From: an uncultured Collinsella sp.
GTDB taxonomy: Bacteria > Actinomycetota > Coriobacteriia > Coriobacteriales > Coriobacteriaceae
NCBI GenBank assembly: GCA_937950325.1
Contig: CALFDJ010000061.1
Location: 3,372-67,371 of the forward strand
DNA length: 64,000 bases
Direction: 5' to 3'
Shown: positions 44,630 to 52,914 of the stretch, one piece after another
Layout: each line of letters opens with the position of its first letter
How positions within the stretch are numbered: the first letter of the stretch is position 1
Translations under genes and position numbers: made by a program
The notes under the pieces: model-generated
The model's input: only the letters and a program-made list of their open reading frames with translations
The model's database searches: none
What the model was told of the DNA's origin: nothing

Positions 44630-46330
44630 CTACTTCTTCCGATATCGGCGGTTACGACTCGTCGATGAACCCATTACTTCGATGAGCCCTTTATCCGCCA
44701 TTTTTGGCAGATGGTAACGGACAGACGAAATTCTGACCCCCGATGCAACCGCTATTTCTCGCGCCGTCATATCCACTTCGGCGCTGAGAGCCTCCAGGAT
44801 CCTATCCGCCGTCGAAGCTGACGGTTCTCTGTTCCTATCGATAATTTCGAACGTGTCTTTGCCGCATTTTGACAGGGCATGTTTATCTACAAGGTCCCCG
44901 CAGATCAGGCGAATGTCATCCGAATCCCACTTCAGGGCCTCTCGTATTTTTTGAACATCGCATACGCACCCATGCTCCCGCATAAACATGAGCAATGTTT
45001 CTTCGCGATCCGTCAGCTCGGTGCCCACATGGTTCTGAATCCACGTGCGGTTTTCAGCAAGCTCCGCCCCGTGCCGGGAAAGCAGCACCGTAAACGAATC
45101 GGCCTTAACGATAAATTTCGGCCTGCCAAGCGAACGAGACTCCATCTCGCGAATCATAGCCGGGATACCAGATCCCTGGCTTTCCGCAACGGCCCCCTCG
45201 GCATGCTCTAACGGCGTCGCCCCCATTAGGCTCATGAGCTTTGGGTTTCGGCAGCGCGATTCCCCGTCTGCAAGATTGTCCACCGTCTTTCCGCCCCAAA
45301 GGCCGCCAGGGTTTTTGATCTCTATTCTGTCTGGATAGATATCGACACTCACGGCCTGCCCCACAAACATGGGCGAATATTCTCGATGGATGCAGGCATT
45401 TGCCAAGGCCTCGCGCAAAACCTCCTGGGGAACTTCCCAATCCTCCCTTCTGCCAGCGCCTTGCACTATCGTCGCTTTGCGCAAGTTTCGTCCAATCGCG
45501 GCAAGGGCATCTTCGATGCAAGCCGGAATCGGGCCATCGCACAACTGGCGGTCAATAAACCGGGGTTGCCCGGGTGCAGATTTTTCCACATCGGAATGAA
45601 CGGCGACATCAATCATGAGTTTAGGATAGAACTGCTGGGGGTAAATTCCCGCCGACAGAAGCCCCGCGAGCTTCACGGCACCATCCTTTGTAGTGATATT
45701 GAGTCTGACCAGCTGCTTTTCCAGCGTATCGGCCCCGCGCAAAACGCGCGGGGTCTGCAGCCGGCGATTTGCGATAATAGACCGCACGACATCTGGATCC
45801 AAATCCTCGACCGTTGCCTCCGAAACCACCGTGCCGTCTGCATCGCTCGGAAGCAACGCACTCTGCAGCTCATATAGCTCAGCGGGTGACATCTTGATAT
45901 CTTTATCATCCACGCGCTTGTAGCTACCGTTCTGCACGCCGCGCGCGCCGATATAGCAAGGCTTCGCTTTAAGCTCAAGTTCAAAGATGCGCACCAGAAG
46001 CACCTGGAGCCCGTCGACCTCGCCTCGATCAAGCTCATACCGCGGCGCATGGGCCACCACTGCCGCTGAGCCTCCGTCTCCGATACCCGAAACAAACTGA
46101 TCGCGCACCCTATCGATAGCAAAGTTAGCCGAAGGAACAAATCCTTCGGCCTCGTTCAGGCCCAAAATAATGAGCCCACCCGCAGTGTTCGCAAAAGCGC
46201 TCACTGTCTCCCATACGTCTGCGCTCAATTTATTCGTGCAGGCTTTAACTTCTACCGATGCGTCATCAGTCCCCCGCCTGCGAAGGCGCTCAACGATAAG
46301 GCCAAGAGGTTCATCCAGCAGCATTGGCAT
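44630..46330 (-). CDS. AlbA_2-domain regulator with GHKL-type ATPase and winged helices
   Basis: A 566-residue protein of the predicted-regulator group with an AlbA_2 (Schlafen-like) domain. Residues about 20-150 carry VEVKACTNKLSADVW and FANTAGGLIILGLNE. The ATPase part has EALANACIHREYS (307-319), NPGGLWG (340-346) and GSGIPAM (386-392). Two winged-helix regions follow (about 439-498 and 506-562). The tail is basic (RNRRYRKK). The upstream region holds about nine TTTAGAGAGA sites, one covering the ribosome site, so it almost certainly binds its own promoter. What it senses is unknown. The gene and its array are bracketed by direct repeats. Confidence 0.88.
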   Translation of the reverse strand: MPMLLDEPLGLIVERLRRRGTDDASVEVKACTNKLSADVWETVSAFANTAGGLIILGLNEAEGFVPSANFAIDRVRDQFVSGIGDGGSAAVVAHAPRYELDRGEVDGLQVLLVRIFELELKAKPCYIGARGVQNGSYKRVDDKDIKMSPAELYELQSALLPSDADGTVVSEATVEDLDPDVVRSIIANRRLQTPRVLRGADTLEKQLVRLNITTKDGAVKLAGLLSAGIYPQQFYPKLMIDVAVHSDVEKSAPGQPRFIDRQLCDGPIPACIEDALAAIGRNLRKATIVQGAGRREDWEVPQEVLREALANACIHREYSPMFVGQAVSVDIYPDRIEIKNPGGLWGGKTVDNLADGESRCRNPKLMSLMGATPLEHAEGAVAESQGSGIPAMIREMESRSLGRPKFIVKADSFTVLLSRHGAELAENRTWIQNHVGTELTDREETLLMFMREHGCVCDVQKIREALKWDSDDIRLICGDLVDKHALSKCGKDTFEIIDRNREPSASTADRILEALSAEVDMTAREIAVASGVRISSVRYHLPKMADKGLIEVMGSSTSRNRRYRKK

Positions 46331-46334
46331 TCCG

Positions 46335-46524
46335 TCTCTCTAAAACGATAGATTTATCTCTCTAAAGTATAGTATATCTCTCTAACTTTAGAGAGATAAG
46401 CACCTTATTTTAGAGAGACATTTAGAGAGATGTATCGAATTCACTGTTAGATAGCCCAATGTTATCTCTTTAACTGGCTTTCTCTTTAGAGAGACAATTA
46501 GAGAGACGAGCGCGACCTCTCTAA
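46335..46524 (-). promoter_or_regulatory. Array of TTTAGAGAGA operator sites upstream of the AlbA_2 regulator
   Basis: Copies of TTAGAGAGA or its complement start at 46337, 46357, 46377, 46387, 46409, 46421, 46485, 46497 and 46517; a weaker one lies at 46464. Sites 3 and 4 face each other as a 22-base palindrome (46376-46397). TATACTATACT (46376-46366, minus strand) supplies -10 boxes between sites. The first site overlaps the ribosome-binding region. Together with repeats at 46571 and 46597 this fills 46331-46801. Confidence 0.8.
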
Positions 46525-46570
46525 TCAAGGGCACCACTCTTTAAGGTGCACACTCCCTAACCGTGCCCTA

Positions 46571-46586
46571 AGTTGCGGTGAAATAG
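46571..46586. repeat. Half copy of the GTTGCGGTG hairpin element
   Basis: AGTTGCGGTGAAATAG matches one arm of 8400-8466 and 22571-22645; no second arm follows. Confidence 0.45.
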
Positions 46587-46596
46587 TCCCCCGATT

Positions 46597-46641
46597 AACC
46601 TGCCAAAAAGGGACAGGTTTATTTTGGCAGGTTTTATCTGG
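46597..46641. repeat. GGGACAG-core palindrome (copy 9), right copy bounding the AlbA_2 regulator
   Basis: Arms AACCTGCCAAAA/TTTTGGCAGGTT with GGGACAGGTTTA between. Direct repeat of 44511-44553. Confidence 0.88.
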
Positions 46642-46801
46642 AGAAACGCTGAATAGCCCCACATTCACAACCGCCGCAGCTCCATATGAGGCAAATGAAT
46701 CCGTAGCATTTATCCCAAATCTTAAGTATTTGTTCGACAGAACGGCCCCTGCTGGCTCCTGCTAGACTGGTAGACTCCCAACCGTCCATCCAGGAGCCTC
46801 C

Positions 46802-47785
46802 ATGTCGCGCAAGTCCGCCTACAAGCAAGTACTTTCCATCGGCACCGCCGTGGTGCTCGGGTTTGCGCTGTTTACGGGATCGCTCGACGGAGCGCCCAAG
46901 TTACTGTCGCCGCAAAGCGATGAGCAGGCGGCGGCTCTGGCCGAAAAACAAAACGAGAGTCCCAGCCGCACCGACGACGAGGCAGACCTGGTCGCTCGGC
47001 TCGAATCGGGAACGGCGAGCTCCCCGGACCCTCAAAACAGCCAGGACTCTGGCGATGGCTCCGATTCCGCCGCACCCGACACCGATGACGACGCTTCCGC
47101 GGACAGCGCCGCCGCCCCCATCGACGAGGTCGAAAACCCCGATCTTGACCGCGCCCGCGGCGTATACCTCAGCAGCATTCCCGACTACGCCGGCAACCCC
47201 TACGTTGCCCTTCGCGCCGACAGCATGCACCCGCTCGGCACGCCATCATTCACACTCGATGAATACGATCGCGCCACCGAAGAGGGCTGCTTTAAGAAAT
47301 TCTCCAAGCTCGACAGCCTGGGCCGCACTCGCAAGGCGCTCGCCTGCGTGGGCCCCGAGTCACTCGGTCAAGGCAAGCGCGGCGATATCTCGCGTATCCA
47401 TCCTGCCGGTTGGCACCAGCAGCGCTACGACTTTATTCCGGGCCAGAGCCTCTACAACCGCTGCCACCTTATCGCCTGGTCACTCTGCGGCGAGAACGCC
47501 AATCGCAAGAATCTCCTCACCGGCACGCGTTATCTCAACGAGACGGGTATGCTGCCGTTTGAAGAGCAGATTCTCAACTATATTCGCAATACGGGCAACC
47601 ACGTGCTCTATCGCGTCACGCCCATGTATAACGAAGAGGAGCTTGTCTGCCGCGGCGTGCGCCTTGAGGCGCAATCGGTCGAGGACCACGGCAAGACCCT
47701 CTGCTTCCACGTGTACTGCTACAACCTGCAGCCGCACGTGCAGATCGACTACGCCACCGGCCGCAACCAGGCATCCGGAGACTAG
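46802..47785 (+). CDS. Secreted or membrane-anchored DNA/RNA non-specific endonuclease
   Basis: A 327-residue exported nuclease of the EndA/NUC (beta-beta-alpha-metal) family. The N-terminus has a lysine/arginine start and a hydrophobic helix (about 9-27), a signal peptide or anchor. A low-complexity Asp/Ser/Ala spacer runs from about 35 to 115. The nuclease domain follows: YNRCHLIAWSLCGENANRKNLLTGTRYLN, in two stretches from about 218, with catalytic His222 and metal-binding Asn. The usual DRGH is NRCH here. CCAGGAGCC precedes the ATG. It may degrade extracellular DNA for nutrients or competition. Confidence 0.87.
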   Translation: MSRKSAYKQVLSIGTAVVLGFALFTGSLDGAPKLLSPQSDEQAAALAEKQNESPSRTDDEADLVARLESGTASSPDPQNSQDSGDGSDSAAPDTDDDASADSAAAPIDEVENPDLDRARGVYLSSIPDYAGNPYVALRADSMHPLGTPSFTLDEYDRATEEGCFKKFSKLDSLGRTRKALACVGPESLGQGKRGDISRIHPAGWHQQRYDFIPGQSLYNRCHLIAWSLCGENANRKNLLTGTRYLNETGMLPFEEQILNYIRNTGNHVLYRVTPMYNEEELVCRGVRLEAQSVEDHGKTLCFHVYCYNLQPHVQIDYATGRNQASGD

Positions 47786-47847
47786 TGCCGACCGCACCGC
47801 CCGTAACCCAAAAATGATTCGTTTTCCTCCGTCCCCATGGGATCAAA

Positions 47848-47881
47848 AAAGGCCGCCCTGGATTACCCAGGGCGGCCTTTT
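47848..47881. terminator. Bidirectional terminator between nuclease and EF-G-like genes
   Basis: AAAGGCCGCCCTGG-ATTAC-CCAGGGCGGCCTTTT, with AAAAAA on one side and TTTT on the other. Confidence 0.93.
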
Positions 47882-47914
47882 CGTCAGCGTCCACATTGCA
47901 GGCAACGCCACACG

Positions 47915-49990
47915 CTACTTGGCGCGGCCCTCCTCATAGCGCTCGACCAGCTTGGCCTGAACGTCATAAGGCACCTGCTCATAGCCTGCGGGCTTCATGG
48001 TAAAGTCACCCGTGCCGCGCGTGATAGAGCGCAGGCGCGTCGAATAATCCGTCAGCTCTGCCAGCGGCGCCTGGGCAATGACCACGGTGTCGCCGCGCTC
48101 ATCGGTCTCCATGCCCGTCACGCGACCGCGCGATGCCGAGATGTCGCCCATCACAGCGCCGGCGTAGCCCTCGGGAATAGTCACCGTGATTTCCTCGATG
48201 GGCTCCAGCACCACCGGATCGGCATCGGCGCACGCCTTGCGCAGACCGATGCGAGCCGCCGCGCGGAACGCCATCTCGTTGGAGTCGACGCTGTGATACG
48301 AGCCGTCGTACACAGCCACGCGAATGCCCGTGAGCGGGTAGCCGGCAATGATGCCGTCCTTCATGGTCTCTTGAACGCCCTTGTCCACGGCGGGGATCAG
48401 CGAGCGCGGAATGCGGCCGCCCACGACCTCGTCTACAAACTCATAGCCGTCGCTCGTGCCGTCGGGCCCAATAAGCGGCTCCACGCGCAGCCAGCAGTCG
48501 CCGTACTGACCGGCACCGCCGGTCTGCTTCTTATGGCGGCCCTGGGCACTTGCCGTACGGCGAATGGTCTCGCGATACGGAATGCGGATCGGCACGCTCT
48601 TGGCCACGACCTTGGTGCGATCCTCCAAACGGTTGAGCAGCACCGAAACCTGCGCCTCACCAACGGCGGAGATAATGGTCTGGCCCGTCTCCTCGTCACG
48701 ATCGATGCTCATGGTCGGATCGGCCTTGCAGGCCTTCTCGATAAACGTGTAGAGCTTCTCTTCGTCGCCGCGATTCTCGGCCTCGATGGCGATGCGGTAC
48801 TGCGAGTTGGGGAACTTAAACGCCGCAGCCTCGACCTTGCCGGTAATCGAGAGCGTATCGCCCGTCTCGGCCGCCAGCTTGGGTGCCACGATAATGTCGC
48901 CGGCATAGGCGTGACCGACCTCGGTCATGTCGCGGCCGCACATCACATACAGGTGAGCCAGACGGTCGCCCTTGCGCGTGCGCGCGTTGACCAGCTCAAG
49001 GCCCGGCTCAAGCGTACCCGTCAGCACCTTAATAAAGCTGATGCGACCCTGCTGCGGATCGGCCAGGGTCTTAAACACAAACGCCACCGGACGATCATCG
49101 TCGCTTGAAATCTTGAGCGAATCGCCGTCGATAAGCGGCATCTCGCCGTAGTCGGTCGGCGCCGGGAAGTATGTGGCGATGTCGTCCATCAGCGAGTTGA
49201 CGCCCTGCTCCTTAATGCAATCGCCCGCAAAGACCGGCACAAAGATGCGCTCGGCGATCGCCTTCGACAGCAGGCCTTCAAGCTCCTCCTGCGTCAGCGT
49301 CTCCTCGCCTTCCAAGTACTTCATCATCAGTTCATCGTCAGCCTCGGCCACCAGCTCGCACAGATGGTCATGGGCTTCCTCGGCCTGGGCACGATACTCC
49401 TCGGGAATCTCCGACTCAACGGCTTCGGTGCCGTTGCAATGGCGCGCCTTCATGCGCACCAGGTCGATGATGCCGTCAAAGTCCTCGCCCTCGCCCCAGG
49501 GAAGGGTCACGGCGCCCAGGCGCGTGCCAAAGCGCTCCTGCAGCAGGTCCATCGTGGTCGCAAAGCTGGCCTCGGAGCGCGACAGGCGGTTTACGAACAC
49601 CGCACGCGCCAGGCGCAGGTCCTCGGCGGCATACCAGAGCTTAACCGTCGTAGGCTGCGGGCCGGCCTCGGCGTCGACCACAAACAGAGCCGTCTCGCAG
49701 ACGCTCATCGCGGCAAAGGCGTCGCCGATAAAATCGGGGTAGCACGGGGCATCGAGCACATTGATGCGCGCGCCCTTCCAGTCGATCGGCGCGATGGTCG
49801 TCGAGATGGAAAATGCACGCTTGACCTCTTCGGGGTCATAGTCGAGCGTGGGCTTGGTGCCGTCGTGGCCGCCCAGGCGGGCGGTCTTGCCGGAAAGGTG
49901 GAGCATGGCCTCGGCGAGTGAAGTCTTGCCCACCCCGCCTTGGCCTACGAGCACCACGTTCCTTACGTTACCGGTCTTGGGAGCACCCAT
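47915..49990 (-). CDS. Elongation factor G-like protein (EF-G2 type) with altered G motifs
   Basis: A 691-residue translational-GTPase-like protein with the whole EF-G domain order, including the IV-V part ending with GDFTMKPAGYEQVP. The start RNVVLVGQGGVGKTSL (10-25) and its P-loop match the actinobacterial EF-G2/FusA2 group rather than housekeeping FusA. G3 is DAPCYPDF (80-87) in place of DTPGHVDF, so the catalytic His is missing. G4 reads VNRLSR (133-138) in place of NKxD. GTP hydrolysis and guanine choice may be changed. ATG 49990 with AAGGAGG; the upstream frame extension is rejected. The upstream 50000-50226 stretch shows nothing else certain. Confidence 0.85.
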   Translation of the reverse strand: MGAPKTGNVRNVVLVGQGGVGKTSLAEAMLHLSGKTARLGGHDGTKPTLDYDPEEVKRAFSISTTIAPIDWKGARINVLDAPCYPDFIGDAFAAMSVCETALFVVDAEAGPQPTTVKLWYAAEDLRLARAVFVNRLSRSEASFATTMDLLQERFGTRLGAVTLPWGEGEDFDGIIDLVRMKARHCNGTEAVESEIPEEYRAQAEEAHDHLCELVAEADDELMMKYLEGEETLTQEELEGLLSKAIAERIFVPVFAGDCIKEQGVNSLMDDIATYFPAPTDYGEMPLIDGDSLKISSDDDRPVAFVFKTLADPQQGRISFIKVLTGTLEPGLELVNARTRKGDRLAHLYVMCGRDMTEVGHAYAGDIIVAPKLAAETGDTLSITGKVEAAAFKFPNSQYRIAIEAENRGDEEKLYTFIEKACKADPTMSIDRDEETGQTIISAVGEAQVSVLLNRLEDRTKVVAKSVPIRIPYRETIRRTASAQGRHKKQTGGAGQYGDCWLRVEPLIGPDGTSDGYEFVDEVVGGRIPRSLIPAVDKGVQETMKDGIIAGYPLTGIRVAVYDGSYHSVDSNEMAFRAAARIGLRKACADADPVVLEPIEEITVTIPEGYAGAVMGDISASRGRVTGMETDERGDTVVIAQAPLAELTDYSTRLRSITRGTGDFTMKPAGYEQVPYDVQAKLVERYEEGRAK

Positions 49991-50226
49991 GATGACCTCC
50001 TTGCAGGGCCGCGCGCATTGCGCGACGCCAACGGGGAGAGTTCGCGGTCGATGCCGTCCCGGGAGCAGCATGGTCGGCAGCCGATCCGACTCACCCTCCA
50101 AATGTCCTATGCCACCACCCTACCCTTGCAGTCGCCTGTCCATGCAGACCTTTCGGCACGCGTATGAATACGGGCGGCGAGAGGAGGAGACGAGTATGCG
50201 AGGCGATTATTGAACCCCGCGGATGC

Positions 50227-50263
50227 AAAAACCGCCGCAGATCATAAGACCTGCGGCGGTTTC
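50227..50263 (-). terminator. Terminator of the amino-acid importer operon
   Basis: AAACCGCCGCAG/CTGCGGCGGTTT with a 10-base loop; on the minus strand the stem runs into TTTTTGC. Confidence 0.88.
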
Positions 50264-50295
50264 GCCTCAATAAACAGTTGAGTAAATAGCTGAGC

Positions 50296-51060
50296 CTATC
50301 CCTCGATACGGCTCAGGAACTCGCGCGTACGCTGCTCGCGCGGATGGTCGATGACCTGCTCGGCCGGACCCTCCTCGACAATACGACCGCCGTCCATAAA
50401 GACCACGCGGTCGGCAACGTCGCGGGCAAACTGCATCGCGTGCGTCACGATCACCATCGTCATATTCTGCGCGGCCAGATCCTTGATGACGCGCAGAACC
50501 TCGGCCGTCAGCTCGGGATCGAGCGCCGAGGTCGGCTCATCAAAGAACAAGATTTCCGGGTCGAGCGCCAGGGCGCGGGCAATACTCACGCGCTGCTGCT
50601 GGCCGCCCGAAAGCTCACAGGGCACCTTGTTCTCGTTGCCCGTCAGCCCCATCTGTGCAATAAGCTCGTGTGCGCGGGCCTCCGCCTGCTCGCGCGGACG
50701 CTTAAGCACGCGAATCGGCGCATCGGTGATGTTTTTCATCACGGTATAGTGCGGGAACAGATTGTAGTTCTGAAACACCAGACCAAACCGCGAGCGCGCC
50801 TGTTTGGGTACATCGCCCTTTGCGTACACCGCGCCCGAACCCGCATCCGTCGCGACGGCAAGGTCGCCAAACGAGAGCGAGCCACCGTCGAGCGTCTCGA
50901 GCAGCGTGGCACAGCGCAGCAGCGTGGACTTACCGCCGCCCGAAGGCCCGATAATCGCCACGACCTCGCCACGCTTTACCTCGAGCGAGATATCCTTGAG
51001 CACCTCATTGCCGCCAAACGCCTTACGTGCGTTTTCGATTTTCATCACTGAGTTAGTCAT
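50296..51060 (-). CDS. Polar amino-acid ABC importer, ATP-binding protein
   Basis: A 254-residue ATPase of the GlnQ/HisP group. Walker A GPSGGGKST, signature LSGGQQQRVSIARAL, Walker B ILFFDEPTSALD and the switch His in VTHAMQFARD are all intact. It energises amino-acid uptake with the permease and binding protein upstream. The ATG overlaps the permease stop by eight bases, so translation is coupled; no independent ribosome site is visible. Confidence 0.94.
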   Translation of the reverse strand: MTNSVMKIENARKAFGGNEVLKDISLEVKRGEVVAIIGPSGGGKSTLLRCATLLETLDGGSLSFGDLAVATDAGSGAVYAKGDVPKQARSRFGLVFQNYNLFPHYTVMKNITDAPIRVLKRPREQAEARAHELIAQMGLTGNENKVPCELSGGQQQRVSIARALALDPEILFFDEPTSALDPELTAEVLRVIKDLAAQNMTMVIVTHAMQFARDVADRVVFMDGGRIVEEGPAEQVIDHPREQRTREFLSRIEG

Positions 51061-51706
51061 GATAATAGTCCAGCTTCTTTTCGGCGGCGCCCAGCAGCAT
51101 CTCGACCACAAAGTTAAAGACCCAGTAGATCAGCGCCGCGATCGCAAACGGCACCATGCTCACCTGCGAGGCGACCAACGCCTTGGCCGTCGAGAACATC
51201 TCACCCACGCCAATGGCAAACGCCAGCGACGTGTCCTTGACCAGCGTGATGATCTCGTTGCCCATCGCCGGCAGAATACGCTTGGCGACCTGCGGCATCA
51301 CGATATACAGAAACGTCTGCATGCGCGAATAGCCCAGCACCTCGGCTGCCTCGTATTGACCGCGCGGAATGGACTGCAGGCCCGAGCGATAGATCTCGGC
51401 AAAGTAACCGGCGTAGTTGATGATGAACGCTACGACGCACGCCGTCCACTTGGAATCGGGCGTGAGCGAAATGCCAAACACGTAATACGGGGCAAAGTAG
51501 ATGGCAAACATCTGCAGCATGAGCGGCGTACCGCGCATGATCGAAATGTAGATGCGCGCAATCCAGCGAAGCGGCGCGATTTTGCTCATGCGCATAAACG
51601 CCACGGGGATTCCCAGCGGAATCGACCCCAACAGCGTCAGCACAAACAACTGCAAACTGACCAAGAAACCCTGGCCAAGCATTTGCATCATGACCTGAAT
51701 AGACAT
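51053..51706 (-). CDS. Polar amino-acid ABC importer, permease
   Basis: A 217-residue permease of the HisMQ family with about five helices. The conserved EAA loop is EAAEVLGYSRMQTFLYIVMPQ (two-part, about 136-156), and IMRGTPLMLQMF near residue 60 is typical. The ATG overlaps the binding-protein stop as TAATG. The permease probably works as a homodimer because no second permease gene is present. Confidence 0.94.
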   Translation of the reverse strand: MSIQVMMQMLGQGFLVSLQLFVLTLLGSIPLGIPVAFMRMSKIAPLRWIARIYISIMRGTPLMLQMFAIYFAPYYVFGISLTPDSKWTACVVAFIINYAGYFAEIYRSGLQSIPRGQYEAAEVLGYSRMQTFLYIVMPQVAKRILPAMGNEIITLVKDTSLAFAIGVGEMFSTAKALVASQVSMVPFAIAALIYWVFNFVVEMLLGAAEKKLDYYHD

Positions 51707-52566
51707 TACTTGAGCACCCAATTATCGAAAGACAAACCATAGCTTGAATATTTATCGCAGAGGTCCTTGACCGTGCCGTCCTCGTAGAGCGCCTTGAGCG
51801 ACTCGGTCACGGCATCGGCCGACTTGGTGTCGCCCTCCTTAAAACCGACAGCGTAGTGCTCGCTGGACAGCGGCTCATCAAGCTGCGTATAGGCATCGGG
51901 CTTGGCGGCAAGCTGATACTGGGCAATCGAAAGGTCGCAAGCCACGGCATCGACCGCGCCGCTCTCGAGCTGCATAAAGGCCGTGTTGTACTCGCCGATG
52001 GTATCGAGCGTGGCAAACGTCGCCGCCAGATCCTTCTGATCACCCTCGAGCACATCCTGCGCAGCGGAATCGGTCTGGGTAATCACAGTCTTGCCGGCAA
52101 GATCGTCCCAGCTCTTGATACCTGCATCCTTCTTGACCACCAGCACCTGCTCATTGAGCATGTACGGCTCGGAGAACGTGTAGTCGTCCTCGCGGCCCTC
52201 CATGGTAAAGCCGTTCCAGATGCAGTTGATGGCGCCCGAGTTAAGCAGCGTATCCTTGGCGTCCCAGTCGATGGCCTCGTATTTGACCTCCCAGCTCTGC
52301 TTATCGGCAACAGCCTTGGCCAGATCGAGGTCAAAACCAGTGTACTCGCCGTCGTCGCCCACAAAGCCGTACGGAGGATAGGACTTATCAAAGCCCACCA
52401 CGAGCTTCTTGGACTCCGCAGCACCCTTCACATCCTTGGCCGCGGCAGAGCCTGCAGCGGAGCCCTTGCCGGCACCACCGCCGCAGCCGACAAGACCAAG
52501 GCCAAGCACCGTAGCGAGCGAGCCGGCTAGACCAACAAACTGACGACGAGACATATCGGTGTTCAT
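51706..52566 (-). CDS. Polar amino-acid ABC importer, solute-binding lipoprotein
   Basis: A 286-residue family 3 solute-binding protein. The N-terminus has twin arginines (SRRQF), a hydrophobic stretch and a lipobox LVGC with Cys28, so it is a lipoprotein possibly exported by Tat. The domain contains VGFDKSYPPYGFVGDDGEYTGFDLDLAKAV-type sequence (from about 58), the ligand-binding block of glutamine/histidine/cystine binders. The exact amino acid is not clear. ATG 52566 has AAGGGGG before it. A promoter with palindromic operator sites lies upstream. Confidence 0.92.
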   Translation of the reverse strand: MNTDMSRRQFVGLAGSLATVLGLGLVGCGGGAGKGSAAGSAAAKDVKGAAESKKLVVGFDKSYPPYGFVGDDGEYTGFDLDLAKAVADKQSWEVKYEAIDWDAKDTLLNSGAINCIWNGFTMEGREDDYTFSEPYMLNEQVLVVKKDAGIKSWDDLAGKTVITQTDSAAQDVLEGDQKDLAATFATLDTIGEYNTAFMQLESGAVDAVACDLSIAQYQLAAKPDAYTQLDEPLSSEHYAVGFKEGDTKSADAVTESLKALYEDGTVKDLCDKYSSYGLSFDNWVLK

Positions 52567-52586
52567 GGTATTCCCCCTTGATGGCA

Positions 52587-52651
52587 CTTTAGTTAGGTAA
52601 AGTGAGTCATGTAACGTTCAGAATCATACACTTTAGTGAGATGGAGTACAA
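52587..52651 (-). promoter_or_regulatory. Amino-acid importer promoter with CTTTA...TAAAG operators
   Basis: On the minus strand TTGTAC (52651-52646), 17 bases, TATGAT (52628-52623). A palindrome CTTTAGTTAGGTAAAGTG lies downstream of the start (52587-52604), and CACTTTAGTG sits in the spacer (52629-52638). This looks like repression. Confidence 0.6.
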
Positions 52652-52657
52652 GGGAGG

Positions 52658-52808
52658 GTTTGCCCGGCGCGGGCGGGGAGCGGCGCGTAATTAAGTTTCC
52701 TGCTCTACAGTCCTGCGCAAGACGGAAAGCACATTAAGTGCTTTCCTTTGCGTGCGGAACTCGCGATAAACTTAATTACGCGCCGCTCCCCGCCCGCGCC
52801 GGGCAAAC
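52658..52808. ncRNA. Structured element with 69-nt conserved core and 41-base perfect arms (copy 2)
   Basis: Arms 52658-52698 and 52768-52808 are exact complements over 41 bases. The 69-nt centre (52699-52767) matches 16799-16867: same length, same ACAGTCCTGC, AGCACATTAAGTGCT and GCGGAACTCGCGAT blocks, with paired changes in the inner stem. It lies between divergent genes, upstream of both, so it is not simply a terminator. RNA or DNA element of unknown role. Confidence 0.6.
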
Positions 52809-52914
52809 ATCGTTGGACTTATCACTGACAGGAAATGGCCGCTTGCATATCGCCCGCTGGCTTGGCACGGTACAATGCTTGCAGCTTTTAATTCATGAAT
52901 TAGTGGAGTTTTTG

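Noticed and set aside
44335..46801. Prophage or integrative element around the AlbA_2 regulator
   Set aside because: There is no integrase, recombinase, attachment site in a tRNA, or phage gene; only the two palindromes mark the borders.
50196..50213. Five-codon frame with a strong AGGAGGAG site
   Set aside because: Nothing on the plus strand follows it but a terminator of the opposite strand, so a leader-peptide role has no target; probably chance.
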